This document shows, piece after piece, positions 12,201 to 24,416 of a DNA stretch of 64,000 nt; the stretch's first letter is position 1; each line of letters starts with the position of its first letter. The position numbers and the translations under genes were made by a program. Under the pieces are notes generated by a model. That model saw only the letters and a list, made by a program, of their open reading frames with translations, had not been told where the DNA came from and ran no database searches. Source of the DNA: Spongilla lacustris (lineage: Eukaryota > Porifera > Demospongiae > Spongillida > Spongillidae); contig OX442431.1 in the NCBI GenBank assembly GCA_949361645.1, positions 6,755,349 through 6,819,348 of the forward strand, in the 5' to 3' direction.

Positions 12201-15200
12201 CATGGGGACGCAAACCCACCCTAGCTCCTTGCATTTGGCATCATTTTCTTCATGCTTTCTCTGCTCAGTAGCTCTGGCAGCCTGACCTGCTGCTAGTCCT
12301 GCTTCAAGTAAAACATTGGAGTTATTACAGACAGGTCAATGGCTGCTGGCTTACCCAAAGACCAGTTGGGTACTAGGATGTCTGCAGGGCGAGTGTGGGT
12401 ATGGTCACGGGTGTGGTTACTTCCTGCCTCCACCTTAACACTCAGGTGGGCCCTGCGACAGGTCTCAGCAAGGGTGTCACGTAGTTTATTGTGGCAGGTT
12501 ACAACAGCTCCACCACACTTGCAGGTGAGTGCATGATGGCCAAGGGGATCAAGTACTCTCCCAGGACACAGAGGTCAAGTTGAGCCACCTGGGGTGCCCA
12601 GGCCCAGCCACCACTTGATGGCCACCTGGGGTGCCCAGGCCCAGCCACCACTTGATGGCCACCTGAGGTGCCCAGGCCCAGCCACCACTTGATGGCCACC
12701 TGAGGTGCCCAGGCCCAGCCACCACTTGATGGCCCTGTAATATTAGACATCACAATAATACAATACAATTGTTAACAGCAAACGCACAAACGCACACAAA
12801 CACACAAACAACTACATGTGTACATGTACAGTTCATTTTCTTGTTGGGGTTCACTGTTTGGGGACAGGAGCAGATCAGGATTGATTGTACATTAGCTCTA
12901 ACCAATGACAAGCTAAGGCAGCCATATAACTCTGCTACCACCTTGGACTTGGGAGTGTTACCACCAATGGCTAACCAAGAAGCCACCTGTGAGAAGGCCC
13001 TCAATGCCTCTGGTCCCCAGGCCCCATAGTTATGGCTAGGGCTCTCAACATGGATGAAGATTCACCTACCATTGATCCATGACTTAAATTATAATTATTA
13101 CGTAAGCAGACTATATGATGATATAGCAAGCAAGTAACACAGAACAGTTCAAAGGGGCTCAATCCTACTAAGGATGGCCGATGCCACTGATCTCACAAGG
13201 CAAGCTGTTTACTCTGCCATAAAGGTCATGTAGGCTTGCGGTGTTCCCTTTGCCCAGATTCCATCCTGGATGCCCTAGGTCACCACACTACCACATGCAA
13301 ATGAGGGGGAGATGTTGGTCATCGTCATAACTTGTTGAGAGATATTTTTGCTGATTCTTGTCGTTTGGCACACTTTAGTGTCAAAGTTGAAGTAGGCAAT
13401 AACCTAACTCCAGATCATGACCACACAAGACCAGCAGATGTTCTTGTCCACAACTGGTCTCAAGGCACGCCAGCAGCATTTGACTTCTCAGTGACCTCAC
13501 CACTTAATTCACTGATGCACTTAACTTGTCAGAAGCGGGAGTGTGTCTTGAGGAGCAGCTGCTGAGGCCTCTGAGATAAGGAAGCACAACAGTAATGATG
13601 GCAAGTGTGGAGATCTAGGATCGATTTGTATCCCTTTGGTCAAATGTTGAGGCTTACGGTGCGTGGGGTCAAGAGGCTGTGAAGTGTTTTGCTCAGTTGG
13701 CACCAAGCCAAGGCTTGTCATCCTGCACAACCTATATGGCAGACTGAACACCTGCCTTGTGAAATCAGTGGCATCGGCCATCCTGAGTATGATTATTATA
13801 ATTATATATATATAATAATAATTATTATTATAATTATAATTATTATTATTATTATAATTATAATTATATATATAATTATTATATATATACGGGATGTTTT
13901 TGTAGACCTTTGCCATAGGGCAAACCTTGGGGGTACCGGGGAAATGTTGAAGCAGATAGTGCTCTCACCCCTACCCTCTCCACATCCCACCCCTGCCCTC
14001 TCCACGTCCCACCCCTGCCCTCTCCACGTCCCACCCCTGCCCTCTCCACGTCCCACCCCTGCCCTCTCCACGTCCCACCCCTGCCCTCTCCACATCCCAC
14101 CCCTGCCCTCTCCACGTCCCACCCCTGCCCTCTCCACGTCCCACCCCTGCCCTCTCCACGTCCCACCCCTGCCCTCTCCACGTCCCACCCCTGCCCTCTC
14201 CACGTCCCACCCCTGCCCTCTCCACGTCCCACCCCTGCCCTCTCCACGTCCCACCCCTGCCCTCTCCACGTCCCACCCCTGCCCTCTCCACGTCCCACCC
14301 CTGCCCTCTCCACGTCCCACCCCTGCCCTCTCCACGTCCCACCCCTGCCCTCTCCACGTCCCACCCCTGCCCTCTCCACGTCCCACCCCTGCCCTCTCCA
14401 CATCCCACCCTGCAGACATTTTAGTCAACAACTGGACTGCCTGCTGTGCTTGACTTAACAGTGACATCTCTCACACCAGTGTCACTTAGCAAACTTGTTG
14501 CACTGCAGGAACTGATGCACTACTGGCAGAGCAGAAGAAGCACCAGGCTAATGACCCCAAGTGTCATACTCTTGTATGGAACTGCATCCCTCTTGCCTTG
14601 GAGAGAGCTATGGTCTTGAAGCAAGGCAGGCTTTCTCCCATTTGGCCTCATGCCTGTCCTTTCACCTCCCTTACCCCAAGTCAAATATCTTGGTGGATTT
14701 GTACGGGAGGCTGAACATAGCCTTGCTGAGGTGTAGCACAAGAGCTCTCTTTTGTAGATCAATAGGAGATTGTATCGGTTAAGCTGGACAGTGGGAGTTA
14801 GTTTTAGTACAATGATGGTTAGTTTAGCAGTGTATTTCATTTATTGCTTATTCTAAACAACAATAAATAATAATAAACTTAAATATGCAATTATAATTTT
14901 AGTTGCGTATTTTTAAATATGTGTTCATTCATTTATCCTGTAACTTGTATTTTCAATAATAATGCGTAACACAGCATCTGATCACACACCAAAACATGTA
15001 GCTTAGTCACAAGGGTGGCTCAATAACACATCATCTGATCACACACCAAAACATGTAGCTTAGTCACAAGGGTGGCTCAATAACACATCATCTGATCACA
15101 CACCAAAACATGTAGCTTAGTCACAAGGGTGGCTCAATAACACATCATCTGATCACACACCAAAACATGTAGCTTAGTCACAAGGGTGGCTCAATAACAC

Positions 15201-18200
15201 ATCATCTGATCACACACCAAAACATGTAGCTTAGTCACAAGGGTGGCTCAATAACACATCATCTGATCACACACCAAAACATGTAGCTTAGTCACAAGAG
15301 TGGCTCAAGGATTTCCCTCACTAGGCTGTCACAATAATACACTTGTAACAACAGGACACAAAACACAGGCACACACATACAGCATGCATTGTCAAACACA
15401 CAAATTTGTCTAGAAAGAATGGCCCTGGAGTTTTGTTCTGATCGGGGTCATATCCAGTCTACCACACATTGTGGTGGCTGCCTCAGCCTAGTGGCTAGTC
15501 CTCATAACATATAACATCCACACAGCAGTAGTTAATAATTACTTATAACTACTGCTGTGTGTATGTGAGCTCACATTGTGTACTTTCAGTTGGCCCGTAT
15601 CATGTAACCTGCTTCACTTAAGGTGGCCCATATCATGTAACCTGCTTCACTTCAGGTCGTTCCTCCAAACCAAGGGTGGGGATCTGGATACTGTGGGATA
15701 TTTCACTTTCGCTTTTGGCACTTTGGAGAGTGGGTGGATATTGTTGTAGATGACCGACTGCCCACCCACAATGGGAAGCTGGTCTTCATACACTCACCTG
15801 ATTCGAGAGAGTTCTGGAGTGCTCTGCTTGAAAAAGCCTATGCCAAGTGAGATCTGTTTTTATTTATTTTAATTTTTATTGTTGATGCCATCTCTGACCA
15901 CCCCTGCTCTGGCCACACCCAGGCTGTATGGCGGGTATGAGTCATTAAAAGGTGGAAAGACATCAGAAGCCATGGTAGATTTCACAGGAGGTGTGGTTGA
16001 ATCGTTTGACCTCTCAAAGGAGCACAAAGGCCTGTATGAGAAGATACAGAAGCACCTGGTGCACTCCTCCCTGCTCAGCTGCTGCATCAAGGTGAAGGGA
16101 AAGGAAGATGTGGAGGCACAGCTACCCTCAGGTCTGGTCAAGGGACATGCCTACTCCATTACCGGAGCAACAGTGGTATGTATTTAGTAACCATAGAGAC
16201 ATGACGTTTTGATGTTGTGAGTGTGTAAGGGGGGAGGAGTAGCTTAAACGGTTCATCACCAGCAATGTGCTTGAACCACGCCCATATTCTGTTCATTATA
16301 AATTTGTTGCGTTCTAAGCAACAGATTTGAGGCAGATCTTCCAAATATCCAGTGCAAATAGTTGCAAATGTGAAGTTAGTGACCCATCCCTGTTATAACA
16401 TACGTTAAACCGCAGTTAATAACTTGTTCTAGCCATGAAGTAACATCAGTTATGTCTGACGATAGAATAAGATTGATGGGTTCAATACATATGATGCGCA
16501 TAAAAATTATTAACCAAAGAACCAAAGATGATTATTATTAACAAAAGACCTTTCAATCCTCCTCCCCCACCTTCTCCTTGCAAGGGATTAATGGCTATTA
16601 AGCAAATTTGATTTCCTATGTCTGTTGCAAAACTATATTCAGGATGGAATGCTTTCAATTAGCTCCAGGACAACTGCAGCATGTTGTACTGGATACCAGC
16701 CCACCCCCAGAAGTCCCACCCCCATAACCACCCCCAGAAGTCCCACCCACCCCTCTGGTGGAATTAATACTTTTCATTCTCTGTCACGTCAGGTTGAGGT
16801 CCATCACAGTGCTGTTCATTTGATTCGCCTAAGAAACCCTTGGGGACAGAAGGAGTGGAATGGGGACTGGAGTGACCAGTAGGTTTGGTTTGAAATGATG
16901 GGGTGTGGATAAGGATATCTTTTGTCTCCCAGCTCATCAAAGTGGAAGTTGTTGCCTGGCAACAAGAGGGCTGAGGTGCTAGGGGCGGCAAAGGATGATG
17001 GAGAGTTTTGGATGAGCTATGAAGACTTCTGCAAGAACTTCACTGACTTTGAGATGTGCAGTGTGTCAATTGACCACCTATATGAAGATGAAGCAGGTAT
17101 GTGTAGTGTTGTGTGTGAACTGTTTGTAGAAAGAGGCCTTTAAAAGATCTTTCTCAATTGCTCATAACACACATACCCTTCTCCCCTACACACAGTCAAA
17201 AGCTGGAATGCCAGTATAAAATCAGGCAGCTGGCTTGCTGCTGATGGCACTGCTGGTGGTTGCCGTAACAACCCCACCTTTGTCAAGAACCCTCAGTATG
17301 TGCTTGAGCTCCAGGAGGATGATGATGGAGATGGGAAGTGCTCCTGCACCATAGCCCTCATGCAGAAGCATCGTCGTATGCAGAAGAAGCTGGGCATTCA
17401 GGAGCTGTGCATTGGTGTGTCTGTGTACAAGGTGAGGGTGGGAGGGTGAGATGGGAGGGTGAGGATGGGAGGAGGTGAGGATGGGAGAGAGTTGCTGTTA
17501 CTTTAAATCTACATTGTGGCCACACTTTGGTCTGTGGTTGTGTTGGTAGAACTCTTTGGAAGATTAGTGGTATGATTAGTATGTGTGTGGGTGTGGGTGT
17601 ACATTAGTATGTGTGGGGTGCATCCTGTTGTGGTTGCATGTATGCATGCATACAGGTCATAACAGAGTGGAGTGTGAGGACAGTATCAGATGTGCTGCCA
17701 AGGTGTTGTCATGTTTGCATCAGTTGCATTGCCACAGTGCATTCCACTTGTCCTGTGGAATCCATGTATGATGTAGGTGTGTGTGATTGTCAAACATAGC
17801 TGTGGATGTAACTTAATGAATGAAGGAATGAATACCCCACTTGAATAATATTTTAAGCTCTTAATTTGTCCTCTGCAATAACAATCATTATCTTCTTATC
17901 CTTAAAAACATTTGGCCTAAATGTCATCCTGGGGGATACAACTGTACACCCGGATGTACAGTAAAAAAAGTATTTTACCATTCAGCTGACCTATTATTAC
18001 ATTTGAGGGTGCAGGCACATAGTACTGGTCCTTTTAGGATTGGGCTGAGATAAGTCCTTTTGATATGTGTAAAATGAGCTGTACTAGTAGAGCTATCTGC
18101 AAATAGTATATACCGGGTGTCCACAAATGAATGCAAAGCTTTTAAATCACAATAATTCAAGATTAAAGTTAATTAACCATTTGATTTTTTGAACATACGT

Positions 18201-21200
18201 TACAGTAGTTAGGCAAATACTAACAATTCGATTAGATTTAAATTATTCTAAGCGGTTAAGTAATTATATCAAACCCCTCAAATCAAAGTATTCAAAACCC
18301 TCGATTATCAAAATTATTCAAGATTAAGGTTAGTTCAATAACCATTAATAAGTAATGCAAGATCTGAATATGCAGTGGAATAGCATTGATTTCAAGCTAC
18401 TGCATTCAATAGTAAGTTATTATCATTTAAGACCATAACTTGCTTATAAGTTATTAAGGTTGAAGCTGCTAAGGTGTAACTAATTCTAATCACCACTACT
18501 AATTACTAAATTATTAAATGAAGTAGGAAAAATCATTTTATTTGGTATTGAATTATGTAGTAGTGAGTTATTAAAACGCAAAGTTCATTAAAATTGTAGT
18601 GGTCTCAAGTTTGATTATTTGTTTTGAATATTAACTAGTAAACACCAATGAAATTTTTCAAACTTCCATCAAGGTTTATAAATCTCACAATTGATTAAAA
18701 GTTGTCATACATTATTGTGTCACATTAATTAATTGCAAGTTATTTGATTTTAATCTTTTGAACTATTGAAGATAATCAAATTTTTGTGGTTCATATTTGC
18801 CTACCTTAGTCATTGTATATTCATACATTCATATAGAGTGATCATTCCATTAAGGAATTATATTCATTTAAAAGCGTTGCGTTCATTTGTGGACACCCGG
18901 TATATAATAAAATATAATAATTATATTATATTTATATATTACCACATGGGGTTTTAATGGGTAGCTTTATTAGCAGGGTATCAAAATGATATTTAAGCTC
19001 AGTCTGATCCTAAAGGACTTGTACTACATCTCAGAACCATTAAAGGTAGTTTGGTCTAAACAACAAAAATGTTTGTTTGCTATACAGTGGAAATCGTGAT
19101 ACTTGTCGTTAAAATTTTTTGAGTGTGTTTTAATGTTAGCTTGATTTTTTAACATTAACTGTATGCAGTATTGAAAATCTGACAACACAGTGTTGTTGAC
19201 CAAACATTTGTAAACAAGTACCGGAAATAAGTAAGTGTCACGTGACTAACACGTCTGTTTGTTTTTGTTTTTAAGTGTCCCAGTCCAAAAAACGGATTTG
19301 TAGCATATTTCTCAGCTCTGAGGCAGCAGATCAACACAAAATTTGGTATATAAGAGAAAAACAAACCTGCCAAACGTTTGGCCGAGTCATATTTCAAACC
19401 CGGGAAATACTTTGTGTGTTTTCATGGGAGACACGTTTGTTTAGGTCGAAAAGCGTTTAACATGCTGCTTTGCACAGTGGGCGTTATACGCGACAGTACA
19501 TCGATTTGTATACCGAGGGATGGCTATTGCACCATAGACACCTATGTTTACAACGTAACAGTTAATTTTACCGTCAAAATTCTGCTTGCAAACGTTGTAT
19601 ATTAAAAAACACGCCATTTTCGAGTGAATCTCATTACAATTGTTACGTTATTGTAACAATTTCATAATATTAATTAAAGTTTCGATGCTGTAGCTGAAGA
19701 CGGGAACGGTTTCAATTGCGAAAACGGTTCTTCTAAGAACCAAACATCAACCAGCGAAAAAAAGCGGCGAGCAAGTAAAGAGGCAAGTCATGTGTGGGTA
19801 CCTTTGAAGTGAAGAAAGGCTCCGAGGGGTAATCCCGAAGCTGCCGCTTCGAAGCGGTCAGCAAAGCAGGTTCCTCAAAAAGCAGAAGGACGAATGCTAC
19901 TATCGCAGAGAGTGCAGCCAAGGAATTAGAGTCCCTCGCTGTACACATGCCAAATGTGTCCGATAGTGATGCAAGAGTGTTTGCATTACGAATGTACTAC
20001 ATAGAGGTATCCAACGACCACTGATGCCCAAACAAATGTGAGTCACATGTTTTTGGTATGTTCCAGAACTATCGGACGCATTTGGCATGTGTACAGCGAG
20101 GGACTCCAATTCTTTGGCTGCACTCTCTGCGATAGTAGCATACGTCCTTCTGCTCTTTGAGGAACTACCGACCACCACTTCAAAGCGGCAGCTTCCGGAT
20201 TACCCCTCCGAGCCTTCCTCCGCTTCAACGATGCCCAAGCATGATTTGCCTCTTTACTTGGTTCTCGTATTCGCCGTTCCCATCTTCAGCCATAATACAA
20301 AACCTTTAATTAATTGCCAATAACGTCATAATTGTAATGAGATTCACTCGAAAATGGCGTGTTTTCTAAGCTTCAACGTTTGTAAGCAGAATTTTGACGG
20401 TAAAATTAACTGTTACGTTGTAAACATAGGTGTCTATGGTGCAATAACCATCCCTCGGTATAACAATCGATGTACTGTCGCGTATAACGCCCACTGTGCA
20501 AAGCAGCATGCTAAACGCTTTTCGACCTAAACAAACGTGTCTCCCATGAAAACACACAAAGTATTTCCCGGGTTTGAAATATGACTCGGCCAAACGTTTG
20601 GCAGGTTTGTTTTTCTCTTATATACCAAATTTTGTGTTGATCTGCTGCCTCAGAGCTGAGAAATATGCTACAAATCCGTTTTTTGGACTGGAACACTTAA
20701 AAACAAAAACAAACAGACGTGTTAGTCACGTGACACTTACTTATTTCCGGTACTTGTTTACAAATGTTTGGTCAACAACACTGTGTTGTCAGATTTTCAA
20801 TACTGCATACAGTTAATGTTAAAAAATCAAGCTAACATTAAAACACACTCAAAAAATTTTAACGACAAGTATCACGATTTCCACTGTACTCTCAGGTGTA
20901 CATACCTCCAAAAATCACATTTGGGCCATTAAAGCATGTCTGTGGTGGGACCTGTGTTTTGGACTAAGGAGCCAGGCTATAAATCTCCAACTAGGCACCC
21001 TGCAGCTTAGGAACGGTGTACTGGGATTTGCCATGGTTAGGCTTATAAGCATAGCATGTCCGTGTAAAACAGTAGCCCTGCATATAACTTCTTAGAACCT
21101 TGCCAAGGCTGTCTTTCAATGCAATACAGTATCCTGGGGGGAGTTCCTCTTTTTGTAACTCTTCGGATTTATTTATTCTCATGTACAACATCAGTAACTT

Positions 21201-24200
21201 TTACTCTTTTCACCTTAACCATTTTCATTTTCACTTTAACTCTTCTCATTCTGCAGTTCGATCCTTTATCTTCCTTTCCCCCTCCCCTGTCACACAAAGG
21301 CTCCAGAAGATGGCAGTTTGCTCACCAAGGAGTATGTGGACTACCACCCCAGTGTGGCTACCTCAGGACCTTTCACCAACATCCGTGAAGTCTCCATGAG
21401 GGCGACCCTTGACCCTGGGAAATACATTGTTGTCCCCTGTGCTTTTAAGCCTGCGGAGGAGGGAGACTATCTTCTCAGGATATTCACAGAGAAGTACTCA
21501 GAGCACAGGTGAGTACAGCAGGGCTGACAGAGCTGGGGGAGGCTGCCCCCTTCCCATTTTTTGTTCGACAGTAATGTACTCAGGGGACCAAATTAGCCCA
21601 CTGTGATGATTAAAGGTTCTCAATACCAATTATGTAAGCACACAGCTCAGTACTACTACTCCTCAATGCAGCTGAATAAACAATTGTGATAAATCTCTCT
21701 GAACCAATAGTTTTTAACACATTATGACAGTTCCTTCAGCTCACACTTCCATGTCATGCATGCACATATTTTAAAATGAGACACCGAATGATTACGTATT
21801 GTATGCTGCATAATTAATGAACCATATAAACTCACTTGCCTACATTGTATAGGAGGAGTAAATCAGCTCTCCCTCCAATCCCTCTGCAGGCCCTGTGTAG
21901 TAGAATAGGCTGTGTGCACTAATTCGAATTGACCATGTTCTCCGTTCTTCTTGCAGGAAGCCCAGTGTACATGATGCTTCGCATGATGAGGTAAGGGGAG
22001 TTCCCTTTTATTAGAGGATCTCTACACCTTTTCATGCCTGTGTGCTCTGGCTCATTTGTTAGTTAAGTACTTAGAGGATTAAATCAGCGACATTTATTTT
22101 TAAAACCCACTCAAGCATTAGTGCATTTGCATACATTAATTATTTATTTTTTAACTAGCAAAATACTGCAACATAAACATTGGGTATTGAAGTCGAAATT
22201 ATGAATCCTGCACTTCTTTTTTTTTTTTCATAAGTGAGTCGCTACTTGTAGAGGATTTTGATAGAGAGAGAAGATGACTCACATACTTCCTCTCTACTTC
22301 CACTTCTCCATAGGCAGCCGGAGGGGGGGGGGGGGTCCAGGGGGCCTTGGCCCCCTCCCTCCCCAGGCTATGGCGCCCCCTTCCCCCCACCCCCAATCCA
22401 TAAAACTATCGTCAATTACTACAATCCAAAGAGACTACAACATGCGGAGCATAATTTTAGCTTCTAGCGCTCGCTCGCATGCATTATTAGCAACAATCCA
22501 GAGTCAAACGGTTACGCCCCTTTTTAGCGCCCCTCTTGTGCTTGGCCCCTCCCCTCGGTAGATGCTGGGGCCGCCTCTGTTCTCCCACCTTTACTCCTTC
22601 AATTGCATTCCTCCTTCCGCACTTTCACTCCTCCCACCTCCACCCCCACCTCACTTCTTCCACCTTCACCTTTCCTCAGCATGTTACAGAGAGCAGTAAT
22701 GAAAAATATGAATTAGTTTCTAAATTATACATGCAGTACTGATATACGCTCCCCTCCCCTTGATGAAAGTGATGAATGTATTGACTGTTCTGCACCACAT
22801 ATGTAGTAGTAATTAAGTATGCACACACTCACACTACAGGACCCTCGTAAAGCTCAGCTAAGAAGCATGTTCTCCCGTATTGCTGGAGAGGACAATGAGG
22901 TTGATGCAGAGGAGCTACAAGACATCCTCACTGCCTCCCTCTCCAAGGGTACTGTGGGGTACTGGGGTACATCTCTGCTTCAATAACCTTCTCCTCCCCA
23001 GACATGAAGTCTGCTGTGTTCTCCCTTGATGCCTGCCGAGCAATGATTGCCATGTTGGATGTATCCTTTTATTGTGTGGCAGTTATCCCTCACCCCCACC
23101 TGCTGACCTCTCATAGGAAGGTTTTATTCCTTGATGCATGCACATCAGGTGGACAAGACTGGTACTCTCAACTATCAGGAGTTTCAAACACTTCTGGAGA
23201 CAATTGGGGAGTGGAAGGTATTTGTGTGGGTGGTGGTGGGTGGAGTGCTAGTCAGAGGTCTCCTTCCTCTTCGATGACAGAAAATGTTCTTCAAATATGA
23301 TCGTGATCGATCTGGTACCTTGGAGAAGTCTGAAGTTGCTGTTGCCCTGAAAGACTTGGGTGAGTTTGTCTTACAAAATGGATGGAACGTATTTTAATAT
23401 GTTGATGTGCTATCTGCAGGCTATGAGCTTAGTGCACAGTCATTGAATATCCTGTTTAACCGGTTTTCCAAGAAAAGGAAATACATGAATCTAGATGACT
23501 TTGCAGCCTGCTTGTCAAGAGTGAAGATAATGAGTGGTAGGTGTGCCTTCTGTGAGAATGAGTGGTGGGAGTGTCCTCTGTGTGATAATGAGTGGTGGGT
23601 GTGTCCTCTGTGTGATAATGAGTGGTCTGTGTGATAATGGATGGTGGGTGTGTCTTTCACTTGATCATGAGTGGAATGTGGCTACATTCTGTAATAGGGT
23701 GGGAAGGTCAATAGCCATCCGAAAGATGATGGCACCAAGGGGTTAAAAACACACCAGCTTTTGATGCAATCTGTCACCCTTGTGCAGACTGGTACAAGAA
23801 GATGTCAAGAGGGGCTAACAATGTGACCCTTACGAAAGACCAGGTGAGTGGGGTGAAGGGATTAGAGTGAGGAAGTAGAAGGGAGAGGCGAGGGGTAATG
23901 GGAATGAGGAGGAATCTCAAGCAGGACAGGGAGGCAGATGAACAGTGTACTGAAACATCTTGTGGGCGCATATGTAGAGTTGAGCTTAGTATAACAGTTC
24001 CTCCAGCCTGTGTTATTAATGTTATTGAACAATGAGCACTAGCTGGATGGGGAGGAGGGTATACATGTAGCTTGGAGGGGTGGGGAGGAGGGTATACAAG
24101 TAGCTTGGAGGGGTGTGGAGAAGAGAAGATGAAAGCAATATTTACATCAGACAACTTTGCTTGAATGTTTCACTGCAGGGTGTCCCACATTGGGCATGCA

Positions 24201-24416
24201 TTGGGGGAAGGGTCTCTGCTAGACAGTTAATGGCCATGTGATCTGTTATTGGTCATGTGACCTGGTATTGGCCATGTGACCTGTTATTATCTACTGCCAT
24301 ACAATAGACCTGCTATATGCTTTGCTGGTCATGTGACCTGTTATTGCTGGCTGGTGTTACTTAACTTGTGCCTTTGTATTCTCTTCCAGTTCTTCCTCAT
24401 CACTCTGGATGCTTGA
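9221..24416 (+). CDS. Calpain copy B, classical calcium-dependent cysteine protease
   Basis: Seventeen exons join in frame: 9221-9283, 9344-9508, 11276-11407, 15656-15846, 15923-16175, 16793-16878, 16933-17096, 17196-17431, 21300-21508, 21957-21990, 22840-22948, 23002-23060, 23149-23217, 23281-23359, 23420-23536, 23788-23843, 24390-24416. They encode 682 residues. The triad is Cys102, His259 and Asn283, and the penta-EF-hand domain is complete. Exons 4-9 and 11-15 are nearly identical to copies A and D. Exons 1, 2 (end), 10 and 16 differ, for example [12 protein letters not shown] in exon 10 where A and D have [12 protein letters not shown]. The gene is more than twice as long as A because introns 2, 3 and 8 hold a minisatellite, LINE relics and foldback elements. 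The start was set at 9221 by phase, by the GTAAGT donor and by the TATA-like motif just upstream; an in-frame ATG at 9077 is an alternative. Confidence 0.88.
10250..11265. repeat. 15-bp minisatellite in intron 2 of calpain B
   Basis: About 1 kb of tandem units of the form CACACCATCCCTTGC, with single-base variants (TTGT, TTGA, TTTC) and a few units shortened by one or more bases. The array ends 11 bp before the exon 3 acceptor tract. Long open frames run through it on both strands because the unit length is a multiple of three; they are not genes. Confidence 0.95.
12060..13030 (-). pseudogene. Decayed LINE-type C-terminal domain, minus strand, in calpain B intron 3
   Basis: Two minus-strand blocks can be read. 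At about 12540-12180 there is [12 protein letters not shown], then [19 protein letters not shown], then ITPMF. At 13004-12846 there is [29 protein letters not shown]. Together they match, from memory of the family, the C-terminal (probably nuclease-like) domain that follows reverse transcriptase in some invertebrate LINE-like elements. The two blocks are separated by a 37-bp tandem array, and there are stops and frameshifts. The family assignment is moderate; the relic status is clear. Confidence 0.5.
12583..12734. repeat. 37-bp tandem repeat, four copies
   Basis: Four near-exact units beginning CCACCTG(A/G)GGTGCCCAGG and ending CCACTTGATGG. The array interrupts the minus-strand LINE relic around it. 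Confidence 0.9.
13150..13795 (+). pseudogene. Decayed LINE-type C-terminal domain, plus strand, first fragment
   Basis: The plus strand reads [20 protein letters not shown], then [20 protein letters not shown], then [13 protein letters not shown], followed by stops and by fragments such as GIGHPEYD. It is the same domain as the minus-strand relic at 12060-13030. No intact reading frame remains. It is best read as an old insertion inside calpain B intron 3. Confidence 0.5.
13795..13888. repeat. AT-rich (ATT/AAT)n tract
   Basis: Nearly pure A/T sequence made of ATT, AAT and TATATA units, lying between two relic fragments of the same LINE-type domain. Confidence 0.85.
13890..14780 (+). pseudogene. 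Second plus-strand LINE-type fragment, split by a minisatellite
   Basis: The frame begins [15 protein letters not shown] at about 13890 and resumes after the minisatellite as [15 protein letters not shown], then in other frames [13 protein letters not shown] and [18 protein letters not shown], ending [18 protein letters not shown]. These are the motifs of the preceding fragment in the same order. The 22-bp array at 13974-14410 sits where the sequence before PAD should be, so the array appears to have expanded inside the old coding sequence. Confidence 0.5.
13974..14410. repeat. 22-bp minisatellite, about 20 copies
   Basis: Very homogeneous units containing CCACCCCTGCCCTCTCCACG, with an occasional CACAT in place of CACGT. 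Open frames on both strands are by-products of the repetition. Confidence 0.95.
14968..15309. repeat. 57-bp tandem repeat, exactly six copies
   Basis: Six units, each containing CATCTGATCACACACC and TGTAGCTTAGTCACAAG, total 342 bp. The first and last units carry a few substitutions and the inner ones are identical. There are no unique spacers between units, so this is a direct tandem array and not a CRISPR. Confidence 0.95.
15310..15655. other. Remainder of calpain B intron 3
   Basis: No recognisable element. It holds a short duplicated phrase (CATGTAACCTGCTTCACTT, twice) directly before the exon 4 acceptor, and the second copy supplies the acceptor. Confidence 0.5.
18113..18900. mobile_element. 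788-bp MITE with CCGGGTGTCCAC termini in calpain B intron 8
   Basis: Terminal inverted repeats begin CCGGGTGTCCACAAATGAA and extend about 35 bp with a few mismatches. The interior is AT-rich and non-coding. TA lies on both sides, consistent with a TA target duplication. No transposase is visible, so it is non-autonomous. Confidence 0.75.
19085..20886. mobile_element. 1.8-kb foldback element with CAGTGG termini in calpain B intron 8
   Basis: Nearly the whole element is one long inverted repeat. The left arm runs from 19085 to about 19970 and the right arm from about 20070 to 20886, with roughly 100 bp between them. Ends are CAGTGGAAATCGTGAT and its complement, flanked by TA on each side. Open frames of 60-90 codons occur in both arms as mirror copies, but none resembles a transposase I know. 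It belongs to the same family as 49092-50590 by its ends and by the internal GGCCGAGTC-containing segment. Mobilisation in trans is inferred. Confidence 0.8.
22202..22395. repeat. Low-complexity T-run and G/C-run block in calpain B intron 10
   Basis: A T-run near 22218-22228 is followed by a G-run near 22324-22335 and C-rich hairpin-like sequence (GGGGGCCTTGGCCCCC) to about 22395. G-run/C-run blocks of this type recur near 43740, 60470 and 61980. They may mark the ends of dispersed non-autonomous elements. Confidence 0.4.
24030..24360. repeat. Two short tandem repeats in calpain B intron 16
   Basis: A unit of about 33 bp containing GGGGAGGAGGGTATACA is repeated at about 24050-24125. Several copies of GGTCATGTGACCTGTTATT-like phrases follow at about 24232-24350. 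Both are confined to this paralog. Confidence 0.6.

Noticed and set aside
13689..14467. Open frames of 145-254 codons on both strands
   Set aside because: They run through an AT tract and the 22-bp minisatellite inside a decayed LINE fragment.
14968..15309. Regularly spaced repeats that could suggest a CRISPR array
   Set aside because: The six 57-bp units are directly adjacent with no unique spacers, in an animal intron.
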